Position numbers and translations under genes: made by a program | Source of the DNA: Orientallactaga sibirica | Taxonomy: Eukaryota > Chordata > Mammalia > Rodentia > Dipodidae | Assembly (NCBI GenBank): GCA_036365145.1 | Contig: JAEOAD010002232.1 | Span: 2,115,001 to 2,179,000, forward strand | Direction: 5' to 3' | Length of the DNA stretch: 64,000 nucleotides | In this document: positions 44,236 to 55,165 of the stretch, piece by piece | How positions within the stretch are numbered: position 1 is the stretch's first letter | How the letters are laid out: every line of letters starts with the position of its first letter | Notes under the pieces: generated by a model | Database searches by the model: none | Told to the model about the DNA's origin: nothing | What the model saw: the letters and a program-made list of their open reading frames with translations, nothing else

Positions 44236-44879
44236 AGGCCATGAGAATCAAATGATGTGATGAACACAGAAGAGACTAGAAAAGAACTTGAAAACTTAGA
44301 ACACACACAAGACAAGTGGTTGTCAATATCAGCTCCTTGCTATCCCTCTCGGGAGCAGAGCCACACAGGCAGGTTCTCAGCGCTTCCTTGGTTCCTAGAG
44401 CCCAGGTATCCCCTAACGCTATCTTCAGGAATGCCTTGGAGGGCCAGGATTTTCTCTGTCCCTCCCAACCTTGTATCATAGTCCCCTTGAGAATGGAGGA
44501 AGAGGATGAGGAGGGGTACGGGAGGCTCAACTGCTCTGTGAGGGTCCTGCTGTGGTACAAGAACATACACACAACACATCAAACACACATGGACACTCAC
44601 AGCCAGATATTGATGGGCACAGGTAAGTCACACGCACACACATGTACACATAGGCAGATGCCTTCTCTGAAGCCAGTTTCATCAGCATCTGGGGGCCAGC
44701 AGGGCAGGCAAGGATGTTATTACCTGAGTGGTGGTGGTGGTGGTTGTTATAAACATCCTTAAAAAAAAAAAAAACTCAGCTCTGAAAAAAAAAAAAAAAA
44801 AAAAAAAAACCCAAAAACATCAAACAGCGGCCAGCAGCCTCAGATAGCAGAGGCGACGGGCCCTTTGGGGCCCTTTCTA

Positions 44880-44980
44880 GTGCAGACCTGCCTCCTCGTT
44901 TGCAGAAATGACTTATTATTAATCTGTGATTGAAACTGTAATTATGCCATCACCAGGTCAACAAGCTGGAACATGGTGCG
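44880..44980. promoter_or_regulatory. Candidate conserved non-coding element
   Basis: ACTTATTATTAATCTGTGAT followed by GTAATTATGCC, with homeodomain TAATTA at 44939-44944, lies between GC-rich flanks. Repeat-free. Confidence 0.3.
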
Positions 44981-45436
44981 GGCTGGCAGGACCGCTGGGA
45001 AGTATGTTCTTCTCTCTACTGGGATCATGCTGGCCCCTTTGCTGACATATGTGTGGGATGGGGTGGGAGGATGCACCCACCTGCAATCTCAAGGCTCACC
45101 TTCTCACTGGACATACTTCTCACCTGAGTCTGGCTGCAGAAATGTGGCCGAGGGCTGTTCCTGAGCAAAGAGCAGTCGTTCTACAATGGCAAGAGGTCAA
45201 GGGCACCGGGCTGAGGGTCCAGTGGGGAAGGGCACTAGGGGAGAGTGTTGTGGGCTTTCTGCTATGCCTGTCTGCCTGGCTGTCTTCCCAGCACACCCTC
45301 GGTAATGGGCCCTTCCTTGTCACTCCACCAACACAGGGCAGGGCCCCTGCCAGCCTGTCCCTACCTCTGGGTGCCCCCCCAAGGCATGGCTGGCCCTCAG
45401 CCCACTCATGTGCTGTGTTCTCTACCGATGACCAAC

Positions 45437-45600
45437 CTTTACTGACTGCTTAGTACATTCCAGAACTAATGCAAAATATTTTATGTTTATGATCTTACTT
45501 AATCTTTTAAAACCACTCAAAATGAAGATCCCAGTACCAGCTTCCCAAATGAGGTAGCCGTGGCCAGGGGAATAAGGTTCCTTGCTTGGACCTCAGTGTT
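45437..45600 (+). mobile_element. MIR SINE
   Basis: TTTACTGACTGCTTAGTACA, CTTACTTAATCTTTTAAAAC and CCCAAATGAGGTAGC follow MIR order. Confidence 0.65.
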
Positions 45601-45985
45601 GCGTGTGTAGCCAAGGTCTGCTCTCAGACTGCCTGCTCTAGCCTCCTTTCCAGCCAGCTCCTAGAGGCAGAGACTTCGTAAAGCCCTGGGCTCTTTGAGG
45701 TGCTTGGGAAACAGTCACTTGTGCAGCAATGTGGAAAGGATCAAACATTCGGGGCTGTCCAAGAAACATGAGTGTGAGGGTTAATCCCCACTATCAGTGT
45801 GATTGGATCTAGAATCACCTAGGAGACAAATCTCTACGCATGTCTATGAAGACCCACTCTAAATGTGGACAGTACCACTCCATGGGGTGGGGGTCCTAGA
45901 ATGAATGAATAGGAGAAAGGATTGTCATTGGTTCTTCTTTGAAGGTCTGGTAAAATTCACCAATGAATCCACCTGGGCCTGGATT

Positions 45986-46160
45986 TATTTATTTATTTAT
46001 TCATTCATTTATTTATTTATTTTGAGGTAGGGTTTTACTCTAGCCGCGGCTGACCTGGAATTCACTATGTAGTCTCAAGCTGCCCTCAAGTTCACAGTGA
46101 CCTTCCCACTCTGCCTCCTGAGTGCTGCAATTAAAGGCATGCACCACCATGCCCAGCCGA
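45986..46160 (-). mobile_element. B1 SINE with (TTTA)n tail
   Basis: The tail is 45986-46020; body ends CATGCCCAGCC. Confidence 0.9.
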
Positions 46161-46165
46161 TTTTA

Positions 46166-46372
46166 AGTTTTTAAAAAATATTTTATTTTATTTATTAGAA
46201 AGATAGAGTGAGAGAATGGGTGCATCAAGGCCTCCAGACAGTGCAAACGAACTGCAGACACATGTGCCACTATGTGCATCTGGCATCTGTACGTTCTGGG
46301 GATTTGAACTTGGGTCCATCCCTAGATTTTGCAGGCTAGCACCTTAATAGCTAAGCTATCTCTCCAGCCCTA
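46166..46372 (-). mobile_element. tRNA-derived SINE (DIP-like)
   Basis: ACTATGTGCATCTGGCATC and GGGATTTGAACTTGGG. Confidence 0.85.
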
Positions 46373-46377
46373 AAGTT

Positions 46378-46600
46378 TTGTTTTGAATTTTACTTATTTT
46401 ATTTATTTGAGAGAGAGCGAGAGAGAAGCAGATAGAAAGAGAGAGAGAATGGGCACACCAGGGCTTTCAGCCACTGCAAACAAACTCCAGACGCATGCAC
46501 CATATTGTGCATCTGGCTTACATGGGTCCTGGTGAATCGAACATGGGTCCTTTGGCTTTGCAGGCAAGTACCTTAACTGCTCAGCCATCTCTTCAGCCCT
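46378..46600 (-). mobile_element. tRNA-derived SINE (DIP-like)
   Basis: (GA)n-rich, ends CATCTCTTCAGCCC. Confidence 0.9.
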
Positions 46601-46609
46601 ATTTATTTA

Positions 46610-46685
46610 TTTTATAGGTTTTTTTTTTTTTTCCAAGGTAGGGTTTCACTCTAGACTGGGCTGAGCTGGAACTCACTCAGTAGTA
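46610..46685 (-). mobile_element. B1 SINE, truncated
   Basis: Stops after GGAACTCACTCAGTAG where L1 sequence begins. Confidence 0.75.
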
Positions 46686-46783
46686 CCAGTTCCATAAAAT
46701 GGGAAAAGAAGGGACGCTATCAAACTCCTTTTATGAAGCCAGTATTACCCTGATCCCAAAACTAGATAAAGACACAACAAAAG

Positions 46784-47000
46784 GACTGGGGAAATGGCTT
46801 AGCAGTTAAGGCTTTTGCCTGTGAAGCCCAAGGACCTGGGTTCGATTCCGCAGGACCCACATAAGCCAGATACACAAGGGGGCGCATGCATTTGGAGTTC
46901 ATCTGCAGTGGCTGGACGCCCTGGAGTGCCCATTTGCTCTTTCTCTCTGCCTCTTCCTCTCTCTATCTCAAATAAATAAATGAAATATCTTTAAAAAAAA
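46784..47000 (+). mobile_element. tRNA-derived SINE (DIP-like) in L1
   Basis: Target duplication AAGACACAACAAAAG before (46769) and after (47175) the SINE pair. Confidence 0.9.
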
Positions 47001-47003
47001 TTT

Positions 47004-47157
47004 TTTTTTTTGCTTTCTCGAAGTAGGATCTCACTGTAGTCCAGGTTTACCTGGAATTCATTATGTAGTCTCAGGGTGGCCTTGAACTCACAGTGATCCT
47101 CCTACCTCTGCTTCCCGAGTGCTGGGATTAAAGGCATGCACCACCACGCCCAGCTTT
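47004..47157 (-). mobile_element. B1 SINE
   Basis: Inserted in the tail of the preceding SINE. Confidence 0.9.
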
Positions 47158-47283
47158 AAAATTTTTTTTAAAAAAGACACAACAAAAGAAAAAAATTATA
47201 GATCAATCTCCCTCATAATATTAGATGCAAAAATTCTCAACAAAATACTTGTAAAATGAATATAAAAATATATCAAAAAAGGA

Positions 47284-47448
47284 GGCCAGGCATGGTGGCG
47301 CATGCCTTTAATCTCAGCATTTGTAAGGCAGAAGTAGGAAGATTACTATGAGTTCAAGGCTACTCTGAGACTACATAGTGAATTCCAGGTCAACCTGGGC
47401 TAGAGTGAAACCCTATCTTGACAAACCCAAAAACAAAAACCAAAAAAG
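47284..47448 (+). mobile_element. B1 SINE in L1
   Basis: GGCCAGGCATGGTGGCGCATG to an AAAACCAAAAAAG tail. Confidence 0.9.
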
Positions 47449-47470
47449 AATATAACAAAAAGAGTTAGAT

Positions 47471-47601
47471 AAGCTGGGTGTGGTGGCACATGCCTTTAAT
47501 CCCAGCATTTAGGAGGCAGAGGTAGGAGGATTATCATGAGTTCAAGGCAACCCTGAGACTACATAGTGAGTTCCAGGTCAGCCTGAGCAAGACCCTGCCT
47601 C

Positions 47602-47633
<32 letters not shown>

Positions 47634-47635
47634 AG
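47471..47635 (+). mobile_element. B1 SINE in L1
   Basis: AAGCTGGGTGTGGTGGCACATG to an (AAAAC)n tail. Confidence 0.9.
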
Positions 47636-47639
47636 TGGG

Positions 47640-47835
47640 GTAAGGTTAGAGAGCTGGCTCAACAGTTAAAGGTACTTGCTTTCAAAGCCTGATGGCTTGG
47701 GTTCAAAGTACACAAAGTGGCCCATGCATCTGGAATTTGTTTGCAATGGCAGGAGGCCTTGGCATGCCATTTTCTCTTTCTTCCTCTTCTCTGTCTCTCA
47801 AAGTAAATAAATAAATATTTTTAAAAAGAATATAT
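47640..47835 (+). mobile_element. tRNA-derived SINE (DIP-like)
   Basis: Lost the CCCAGGACCCACGTAAGCC segment. Confidence 0.85.
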
Positions 47836-47849
47836 CAAAAAGACCATTC

Positions 47850-47993
47850 TGCCAGGCGTGGTGGCACACGCCTTTAATCTCAGCATTCAAGAGGCAGAGG
47901 TAGGAGGATCGCTATGAGTTCAAGGCCACCCTGAGACTACTAGTTAATTCCAGGTCAGCCTGGGCCAGAGTGAGACCCTACCTCGAAAAAAAA
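47850..47993 (+). mobile_element. B1 SINE in L1
   Basis: AAAAAGACCATTC repeats on both sides. Confidence 0.95.
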
Positions 47994-48183
47994 AAGACCA
48001 TTCACCATGATCAAGTTGGTTTTATTCCAGAGATGCAAAGATGGTTCAATATATACAAATCAATAAATGTGATATTCTATATAAATGGATTCAAGAACAA
48101 AAGTCACATGATCATCTCAATAGATGAAGAAAAGGCAGTTGACAAAATATCCAACATCTCTTCATGATAAAAGTTTTGAAGAA

Positions 48184-48326
48184 GCCGGGTGTGGTGGTGC
48201 ACGCCTTTAATCCCAGCACTCGGGAGGCAGAGGTAGGAGGATCGCCGGGAGTTCGAGGCCACCCTGAGACTGCATAGTTAATTCCAGGTCAGCCTGGACC
48301 AGAGTGAGACCCTACCTTGAAAAACC

Positions 48327-48350
<24 letters not shown>
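48184..48350 (+). mobile_element. B1 SINE in L1 (copy 1)
   Basis: Target duplication AAAAGTTTTGAAGAA at 48169-48183 and 48350-48364. Confidence 0.95.
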
Positions 48351-48357
<7 letters not shown>

Positions 48358-48720
48358 TGAAGAAATGGAGACTAGAAGGAATATATATCCACATCATAAA
48401 GGCTGTATATGACAAACTTATAAGCAACATTGTACTAAATGGGGAAAAACGCAAAGCATTTCCACTAAAATCAGGAACAAGACAAGGATATTCACTTTCT
48501 TCACTCTTATTCAATATAGTACTGGAAATCTTAGGCAGAATGGTAAGAGAAGAGAAGCAAATTGAAAGGATATAAATAGGAAAGGAGGTAGTAAATGTTC
48601 CTTATTTGCAGCTGATATGATTCTATACATGTGGGAGCCGAAAGACTCCACCAGAAAACTGTTAGAGCTGATAAACACTTCCAGCAAATTAGCAACATAC
48701 AAAATTAGCACACAAAAAAA
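48351..48720 (+). pseudogene. L1 ORF2 reverse-transcriptase domain remnant (copy 1)
   Basis: A 72-codon frame shows the palm-region signature around [16 protein letters not shown] and [13 protein letters not shown] frameshift follows. In the next frame the catalytic motif (48605-48616) reads FAAD instead of FADD, so the enzyme is dead twice over. Confidence 0.85.
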
Positions 48721-49042
48721 TCAGTAGCCTTTCTATATCCCAATAACAACCATGCTGAGGATGAAATCAGGGAAACACTCCCATTCACAACTGCCTTAAA
48801 AATTATCTAGGAATAAACCTAACCAAGGAAGTGAAAGACTAGTACAATGAAAACCTTAAAATATTCAAGACAGAAACTGAAAAAGACACTAGGAAGTGGA
48901 AAGACAGCCCGTGCTCATAGATTGGAAGAGCAGTTTCATGAAAATGTTTGTTACCAAAAGTCTATAAATTTAGTGCAACCCACATCAAAATTCCAATACC
49001 ACTTTTCACTAAAATAAAAATAAATTCCATTCTATTTGGAAT

Positions 49043-49226
49043 GGGCTGGAAAGATGGCTTAGCAGTTAAGGTGCTTTCCTGCAGAGCCAAAGGACCCAGA
49101 TTTGATTCCAGAGGACCCATGTAACCCAGATGCACAAGGTGGTGCATGCGTTTGGAGTTCATTTGCAGTGGTTAGAGGCCCTAGTATGCCCATTCTCTCT
49201 ATCTTCCTCTTTCTCTCTCACTCATA

Positions 49227-49274
<48 letters not shown>
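49043..49274 (+). mobile_element. tRNA-derived SINE (DIP-like) in L1 (copy 1)
   Basis: Tail is a long (AAAT)n run (49227-49275). Confidence 0.95.
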
Positions 49275-49281
<7 letters not shown>

Positions 49282-49536
49282 GAAGCACAAAAGGTCTTGG
49301 GTAGTCAAAGAAATTCTGATCAAAACATACATAAATAAATAAAAAATAAGGATGGAGGTGTTACCATACCTGATTTCAAGGGCCATAGTAGAAAAAAAAA
49401 GGCAGCATGATACTAGCCCAAGAACAGACATATAGATCAATGGAAGATAATAGAAGATCCAGATATAAACCCATGCAGCTACAGCCATTTGATTTTTGAC
49501 AAAAATGTCGAAAACATTTACTGGACAAAAGACAGT

Positions 49537-49540
<4 letters not shown>

Positions 49541-49570
<30 letters not shown>

Positions 49571-49706
49571 AAGGTAGGGTCTCACTCTGGTCCAGGCTGA
49601 CCTGGAATTCACTATGTAGTCTCAGGGTGGCCTCGAACTCTCGGTGATCCTCCTACCTCTGCCTCCCGAGTGCTGGGATTAAAGGCGTGCGCCACCACGC
49701 CCGGCT
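49541..49706 (-). mobile_element. B1 SINE in L1 (copy 1)
   Basis: AAAAGACAGTCTCTTT on both sides; near-consensus body. Confidence 0.95.
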
Positions 49707-50184
49707 AAAAGACAGTCTCTTTAACAAATGGTGCTGGAAAAATTGGATGTCTATTATGTAGACGAATAAAACTAGATCCTTGTCTCTCTCTATGTACAAG
49801 GATCAACTCCAGATGGATCTAAGACCTTCATATAGTCTGAAACTCTGAGACATTTCAAGTTATAAGTATTGGTAAGGACTTTCTGAATAGGAATCCAGTT
49901 ATTCAGGAAATAAAGGCAATAACCAACAAATGGAGCTTCATGAAATTAAAAAGTTTTTTTTTGTTTGTTTGTTTTTTCAAGAAGGGTCTCTCTCTAGGCA
50001 TGGACTACCATGCCCAACTTTAAAAAGCTTTTTAACAGCAAAGGAAACTGTTAATTGAGCAAAGAGGCAGCATACAAAATGAGAAAAATTTTGCTACTTA
50101 TACATCTGACAGAGGAATAATATCTAGACAAAGGACTCGAACTAAACAAGAAATCAATCAACCCAATCAAAAAATGGACTATGG

Positions 50185-50394
50185 GCTGGAGAGATGGCTT
50201 AGAGGTTAAGGCACTTGCCTGCAAAGCTAAAGGACCTCGGTTCAATTCCCCAGGACCCACGTAAGCCAGATGCACAAGGTGGTGCATGCATCTGGAGTTC
50301 GTCTGCAGTGGCTGGAAGCCCTGGTGTGCCCATTCTCTCTCTCTCTCTCTCTCTGCCTCTTTCTCGCTTTCAAATAAATAAATAACATATTTAA
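50185..50394 (+). mobile_element. tRNA-derived SINE (DIP-like), first at shared target (copy 1)
   Basis: AAAAAATGGACTATGG at 50169-50184 and again at 50395-50410. Confidence 0.95.
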
Positions 50395-50410
50395 AAAAAA
50401 TGGACTATGG

Positions 50411-50598
50411 GGCTGGAGAGATGGCTTAGTGGCTAAGGAGCTTGCCTATGAAGCCTAAAGACCCAGGTTTGATTCCCCAGTACCCATATAAGCCAGATGC
50501 ACAAGATGACATATGCGTCTGGAGTTTGTTTGCAGTGGCTAGAAGGCCTGGTGTGCCCATTCTCTTTCTCCTGTCTCTGCCTTTTCTCTGTGTCTTAA

Positions 50599-50637
<39 letters not shown>

Positions 50638-50645
50638 ATATTTAA
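50411..50645 (+). mobile_element. tRNA-derived SINE (DIP-like), second at shared target (copy 1)
   Basis: Inserted beside the second copy of the same 16-mer. A decayed third copy (AAATCGGGCTATGG) follows it. Tail (AAAT)n. Confidence 0.9.
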
Positions 50646-51438
50646 ATCGGGCTATGGAGTAGATTCCATTTTACTCCATTCGTAATGGCTATCATCAAGA
50701 AATCTTGGCTATTGCCAATGCTCTTAGTTGCCCACCAGAACTAGATGGTAAGATCTTGTTGATGAGGACTCCACATGCTTCAGTTGCAGGACACTAAGAA
50801 ATGAAGTAGGAACTGAGCTGGAAGCCTGCTTACTGTTGGCTAGCTATCATAGTGGAAAGTTCTAGACAGGCTACTGGGGTAGAAAAGTCAACAGGCTTAC
50901 CCAACAGTGGACCCTGTGAGTTACACAATTGGCCAGCCAAGCAAGATGTGCCCACTGGAGTAATACTGGCATGACTGTTATGGGGGTAATCCACTTCTTT
51001 CTAATTGGATTTGAGGACTGCTCCATGGAAGGGAATTCATGCCTGGTCCTGAAAACCTAGTCACGCCTTTAAAGCAGAGATATGGTTGGGAAGTTCCTTG
51101 GCTTTAAGAGAGGAAGCTATACTGTTGCTTGACTAAGAGATATGTTCTGCCCATTCAATTGTCCTCTAAACATTATGTTTATGTCCATAGACTACTGGTG
51201 TTCTCACCTTTAGTCAGAGAAGCTTCTTTTAAAAAAAAAAAAAAAGACTTTTCAAGGCTGGGAGATGGATCAGCTGTTTATTCCAGAGATGCAAAGATGG
51301 TTCAATATATACAAATCAATAAATGTGATATTCTATATAAATGGATTCAAGAACAAAAGTCACATGATCATCTCAATAGATGAAGAAAAGGCAGTTGACA
51401 AAATATCCAACATCTCTTCATGATAAAAGTTTTGAAGA

Positions 51439-51580
51439 AGCCGGTGTGGTGGTGCACGCCTTTAATCCCAGCACTCGGGAGGCAGAGGTAGGAGGATCGC
51501 CGGGAGTTCGAGGCCACCCTGAGACTGCATAGTTAATTCCAGGTCAGCCTGGACCAGAGTGAGACCCTACCTTGAAAACC

Positions 51581-51606
<26 letters not shown>
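51439..51606 (+). mobile_element. B1 SINE in L1 (copy 2)
   Basis: One G shorter at its start (GCCGGTGTGG) than copy 1. Confidence 0.95.
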
Positions 51607-51613
<7 letters not shown>

Positions 51614-51975
51614 TGAAGAAATGGAGACTAGAAGGAATATATATCCACATCATAAAGGCTGTATATGACAAACTTATAAGCAACATTGTACTAAATGGGG
51701 AAAAACGCAAAGCATTTCCACTAAAATCAGGAACAAGACAAGGATATTCACTTTCTTCACTCTTATTCAATATAGTACTGGAAATCTTAGGCAGAATGGT
51801 AAGAGAAGAGAAGCAAATTGAAAGGATATAAATAGGAAAGGAGGTAGTAAATGTTCCTTATTTGCAGCTGATATGATTCTATACATGTGGGAGCCTAAAG
51901 ACTCCACCAGAAAACTGTTAGAGCTGATAAACACTTCCAGCAAATTAGCAACATACAAAATTAGCACACAAAAAA
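51607..51975 (+). pseudogene. L1 ORF2 reverse-transcriptase domain remnant (copy 2)
   Basis: Same dead domain as at 48351-48720, with the same frameshift and the same FAAD change. It therefore predates the duplication. Confidence 0.85.
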
Positions 51976-52297
51976 ATCAGTAGCCTTTCTATATCCCAAT
52001 AACAACCATGCTGAGGATGAAATCAGGGAAACACTCCCATTCACAACTGCCTTAAAAATTATCTAGGAATAAACCTAACCAAGGAAGTGAAAGACTAGTA
52101 CAATGAAAACCTTAAAATATTCAAGACAGAAACTGAAAAAGACACTAGGAAGTGGAAAGACAGCCCGTGCTCATAGATTGAAGAGCAGTTTCATGAAAAT
52201 GTTTGTTACCAAAAGTCTATAAATTTAGTGCAACCCACATCAAAATTCCAATACCACTTTTCACTAAAATAAAAATAAATTCCATTCTATTTGGAAT

Positions 52298-52480
52298 GGG
52301 CTGGAAAGATGGCTTAGCAGTTAAGGTGCTTTCCTGCAGAGCCAAAGGACCCAGATTTGATTCCAGAGGACCCATGTAACCCAGATGCACAAGGTGGTGC
52401 ATGCGTTTGGAGTTCATTTGCAGTGGTTAGAGGCCCTAGTATGCCCATTCTCTCTATCTTCTCTTTTTCTCTCACTCATA

Positions 52481-52530
<50 letters not shown>
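52298..52530 (+). mobile_element. tRNA-derived SINE (DIP-like) in L1 (copy 2)
   Basis: Differs from copy 1 by small changes in the CT tract. Confidence 0.95.
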
Positions 52531-52535
<5 letters not shown>

Positions 52536-52790
52536 GAAGCACAAAAGGTCTTGGGTAGTCAAAGAAATTCTGATCAAAACATACATAAATAAATAAAAAA
52601 TAAGGATGGAGGTGTTACCATACCTGATTTCAAGGGCCATAGTAGAAAAAAAAAGGCAGCATGATACTAGCCCAAGAACAGACATATAGATCAATGGAAG
52701 ATAATAGAAGATCCAGATATAAACCCATGCAGCTACAGCCATTTGATTTTTGACAAAAATGTCGAAAACATTTACTGGACAAAAGACAGT

Positions 52791-52795
<5 letters not shown>

Positions 52796-52822
<27 letters not shown>

Positions 52823-52966
52823 GGTTTTGCAAGGTAGGGTCTCACTCTGGTCCAGGCTGACCTGGAATTCACTATGTAGTCTCAGGGTGGCCTCGAACTC
52901 TCGGTGATCCTCCTACCTCTGCCTCCCGAGTGCTGGGATTAAAGGCGTGCGCCACCACGCCCGGCT
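52796..52966 (-). mobile_element. B1 SINE in L1 (copy 2)
   Basis: Keeps GGTTTTGCAAGG where copy 1 has a longer T-run. Confidence 0.95.
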
Positions 52967-53443
52967 AAAAGACAGTCTCTTTAACAAATGGTGCTGGAAA
53001 AATTGGATGTCTATTATGTAGACGAATAAAACTAGATCCTTGTCTCTCTCTATGTACAAGGATCAACTCCAGATGGATCTAAGACCTTCATATAGTCTGA
53101 AACTCTGAGACATTTCAAGTTATAAGTATTGGTAAGGACTTTCTGAATAGGAATCCAGTTATTCAGGAAATAAAGGCAATAACCAACAAATGGAGCTTCA
53201 TGAAATTAAAAAGTTTTTTTTTGTTTGTTTGTTTTTTCAAGAAGGGTCTCTCTCTAGGCATGGACTACCATGCCCAACTTTAAAAAGCTTTTTAACAGCA
53301 AAGGAAACTGTTAATTGAGCAAAGAGGCAGCATACAAAATGAGAAAAAATTTTGCTACTTATACATCTGACAGAGGAATAATATCTAGACAAAGGACTCG
53401 AACTAAACAAGAAATCAATCAACCCAATCAAAAAATGGACTAT

Positions 53444-53653
53444 GGGCTGGAGAGATGGCTTAGAGGTTAAGGCACTTGCCTGCAAAGCTAAAGGACCTCG
53501 GTTCAATTCCCCAGGACCCACGTAAGCCAGATGCACAAGGTGGTGCATGCATCTGGAGTTCGTCTGCAGTGGCTGGAAGCCCTGGTGTGCCCATTCTCTC
53601 TCTCTCTCTCTCTCTGCCTCTTTCTCGCTTTCAAATAAATAAATAACATATTT
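53444..53653 (+). mobile_element. tRNA-derived SINE (DIP-like), first at shared target (copy 2)
   Basis: Counterpart of 50185-50394. Confidence 0.95.
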
Positions 53654-53670
53654 AAAAAAAATGGACTATG

Positions 53671-53861
53671 GGGCTGGAGAGATGGCTTAGTGGCTAAGGA
53701 GCTTGCCTATGAAGCCTAAAGACCCAGGTTTGATTCCCCAGTACCCATATAAGCCAGATGCACAAGATGACATATGCGTCTGGAGTTTGTTTGCAGTGGC
53801 TAGAAGGCCTGGTGTGCCCATTCTCTTTCTCCCTGTCTCTGCCTTTTTCTCTGTGTCTTAA

Positions 53862-53900
<39 letters not shown>

Positions 53901-53906
53901 ATATTT
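53671..53906 (+). mobile_element. tRNA-derived SINE (DIP-like), second at shared target (copy 2)
   Basis: Counterpart of 50411-50645. Confidence 0.95.
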
Positions 53907-54510
53907 AAATCGGGCTATGGAGTAGATTCCATTTTACTCCATTCGTAATGGCTATCATCAAGAAATCTTGGCTATTGCCAATGCTCTTAGTTGCCCACCA
54001 GAACTAGATGGTAAGATCTTGTTGATGAGGACTCCACATGCTTCAGTTGCAGGACACTAAGAAATGAAGTAGGAACTGAGCTGGAAGCCTCCTTACTGTT
54101 GGCTAGCTATCATAGTGGAAAGTTCTAGACAGGCTACTGGGGTAGAAAAGTCAACAGGCTTACCAACAGTGGACCCTGTGAGTTACACAATTGGCCAGCC
54201 AAGCAAGATGTGCCCACTGGTGTAATACTGGCATGACCGTTATGGGGGTAATCCACTTCTTTCTAATTGGATTTGAGGACTGCTCCATGGAAGGGAATTC
54301 ATGCCTGGTCCTGAAAACCTAGTCAAAAGCTTATGGTTGGGAAGTTCCTTGGCTTTAAGAGGGAAGCTATACTGTTGCTTGACTAAGAGATATGTTCTGC
54401 CCATTCAATTGTCCTCTAAACATTATGTTTATGCCCATAGACTACTGGTGTTCTCACCTTTCGTCAGAGAAGCTTCTTTTTTAAAAAAAAAAAAAAAAAA
54501 AAGACTTTTC

Positions 54511-54732
54511 AAGGCTGGGAGATGGATCAGCTGTTAAAGGAACTTGCTTTCAAAGCCTTCTGGTCTGGGTTTGATTCCCCAGTGCCCATATCAAGTCAGA
54601 TACAAAGTGGCATAGGCATCTGGAGTTCATTTGTAATGACAAGAGGCCCTGGCATGCCCATGCTTTCTTTTTCTCTTTCTCTCTCTCTCCCCCTTCTCTC
54701 TAATAAATCTCACTAATAAATATAATTAAAAA
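54511..54732 (+). mobile_element. tRNA-derived SINE (DIP-like)
   Basis: Complete here. Its first 25 bases also end copy 1 (51256-51278), so the right duplication breakpoint lies inside this SINE. Confidence 0.9.
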
Positions 54733-55165
54733 AATAATTTCCATACATGATCATACTATAATTTGGTCATAGTCCCTCTCATTACCATCTATCGTTCCCC
54801 ACCCCATCTTCATTCCATTAAGCCCCCTCGCCTTTCCAACTGCTGCTTCTCCTATTTTAATGTCTCTTTCTTTTAGTCTTCCTCCATTATCCACATCAAA
54901 ATGTTGACAGGCTCAATATTGTGCAGGAAATGACAGCTGACGACTGCTATGAGGTCATTAATGTGCCGGTCATTTTATATCTGGAGGATAGTATCCCGAA
55001 GTCCTCTTCCCCACCCTCTGGCTCTTACATTCTTTCCACCCTGAGCCTTGGAGATTGAGATAGAGATGTCTCATTCGGCTCTGGGTTCTCAACAGCCTCT
55101 TATGCTCAGCTCTTTGATGAGTTTGCAGTCACCCCAGCCATCTCCAGGAAGAGAGAGAAGCTTCT
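54733..55165 (-). mobile_element. L1 3' UTR, inverted
   Basis: Reverse complement aligns with 31480-31900 (CTCCAAGGCTCAGGGT, GAATGTAAGAGCCAGAGG). Its upstream limit is the palindrome AGAAGCTTCT (55156-55165). Confidence 0.75.

Larger units (their letters stand above)
44236..45985. other. Unique intergenic block
   Basis: Contains two A-runs (44761-44774, 44785-44809), the AT-rich candidate element at 44880-44980 and a MIR at 45437-45600. Confidence 0.45.
46686..48020 (+). mobile_element. L1 LINE ORF2 fragment, upstream part
   Basis: L1 pieces at 46686-46782, 47173-47283 and 47997-48020 encode broken ORF2 sequence around the start of the reverse-transcriptase domain (ATTACCCTGATCCCAAAACT). 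They are separated by later SINEs. Confidence 0.8.
48021..51225 (+). mobile_element. L1 LINE ORF2 to 3' UTR remnant (copy 1)
   Basis: L1 pieces 48021-48183, 48350-49042, 49275-49540, 49707-50184 and 50646-51225 run in order from the reverse-transcriptase domain to the 3' UTR, which stops at AGAAGCTTCT plus an A-run. Stops and frameshifts throughout. Confidence 0.85.
48021..51278 (+). repeat. Tandem duplication, copy 1 (about 3.26 kb)
   Basis: Begins at TTTATTCCAG inside L1 ORF2 and ends at GATCAGCTGTT inside a SINE. The junction with copy 2 shares two bases (TT). The unit holds L1 ORF2 to 3' UTR and five SINEs; every one recurs at +3256 bases. Confidence 0.95.
51278..54480 (+). mobile_element. 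L1 LINE ORF2 to 3' UTR remnant (copy 2)
   Basis: Same L1 pieces as copy 1, shifted by about 3256 bases. It ends at AGAAGCTTCT (54468-54477) and a 20-base A-run. Confidence 0.85.
51277..54535 (+). repeat. Tandem duplication, copy 2 (about 3.26 kb)
   Basis: About 99% identical to copy 1 by reading side by side. Differences are single bases (GAGCCGAAAG versus GAGCCTAAAG), homopolymer lengths and one replaced patch (CACGCCTTTAAAGCAGAG at 51062 versus AAAAGC at 54325). Confidence 0.95.

Noticed and set aside
48355..48575. Reverse-transcriptase open frame as a functional gene
   Set aside because: It is a 72-codon L1 ORF2 piece with a frameshift, stop codons, an altered catalytic motif and several SINE insertions.
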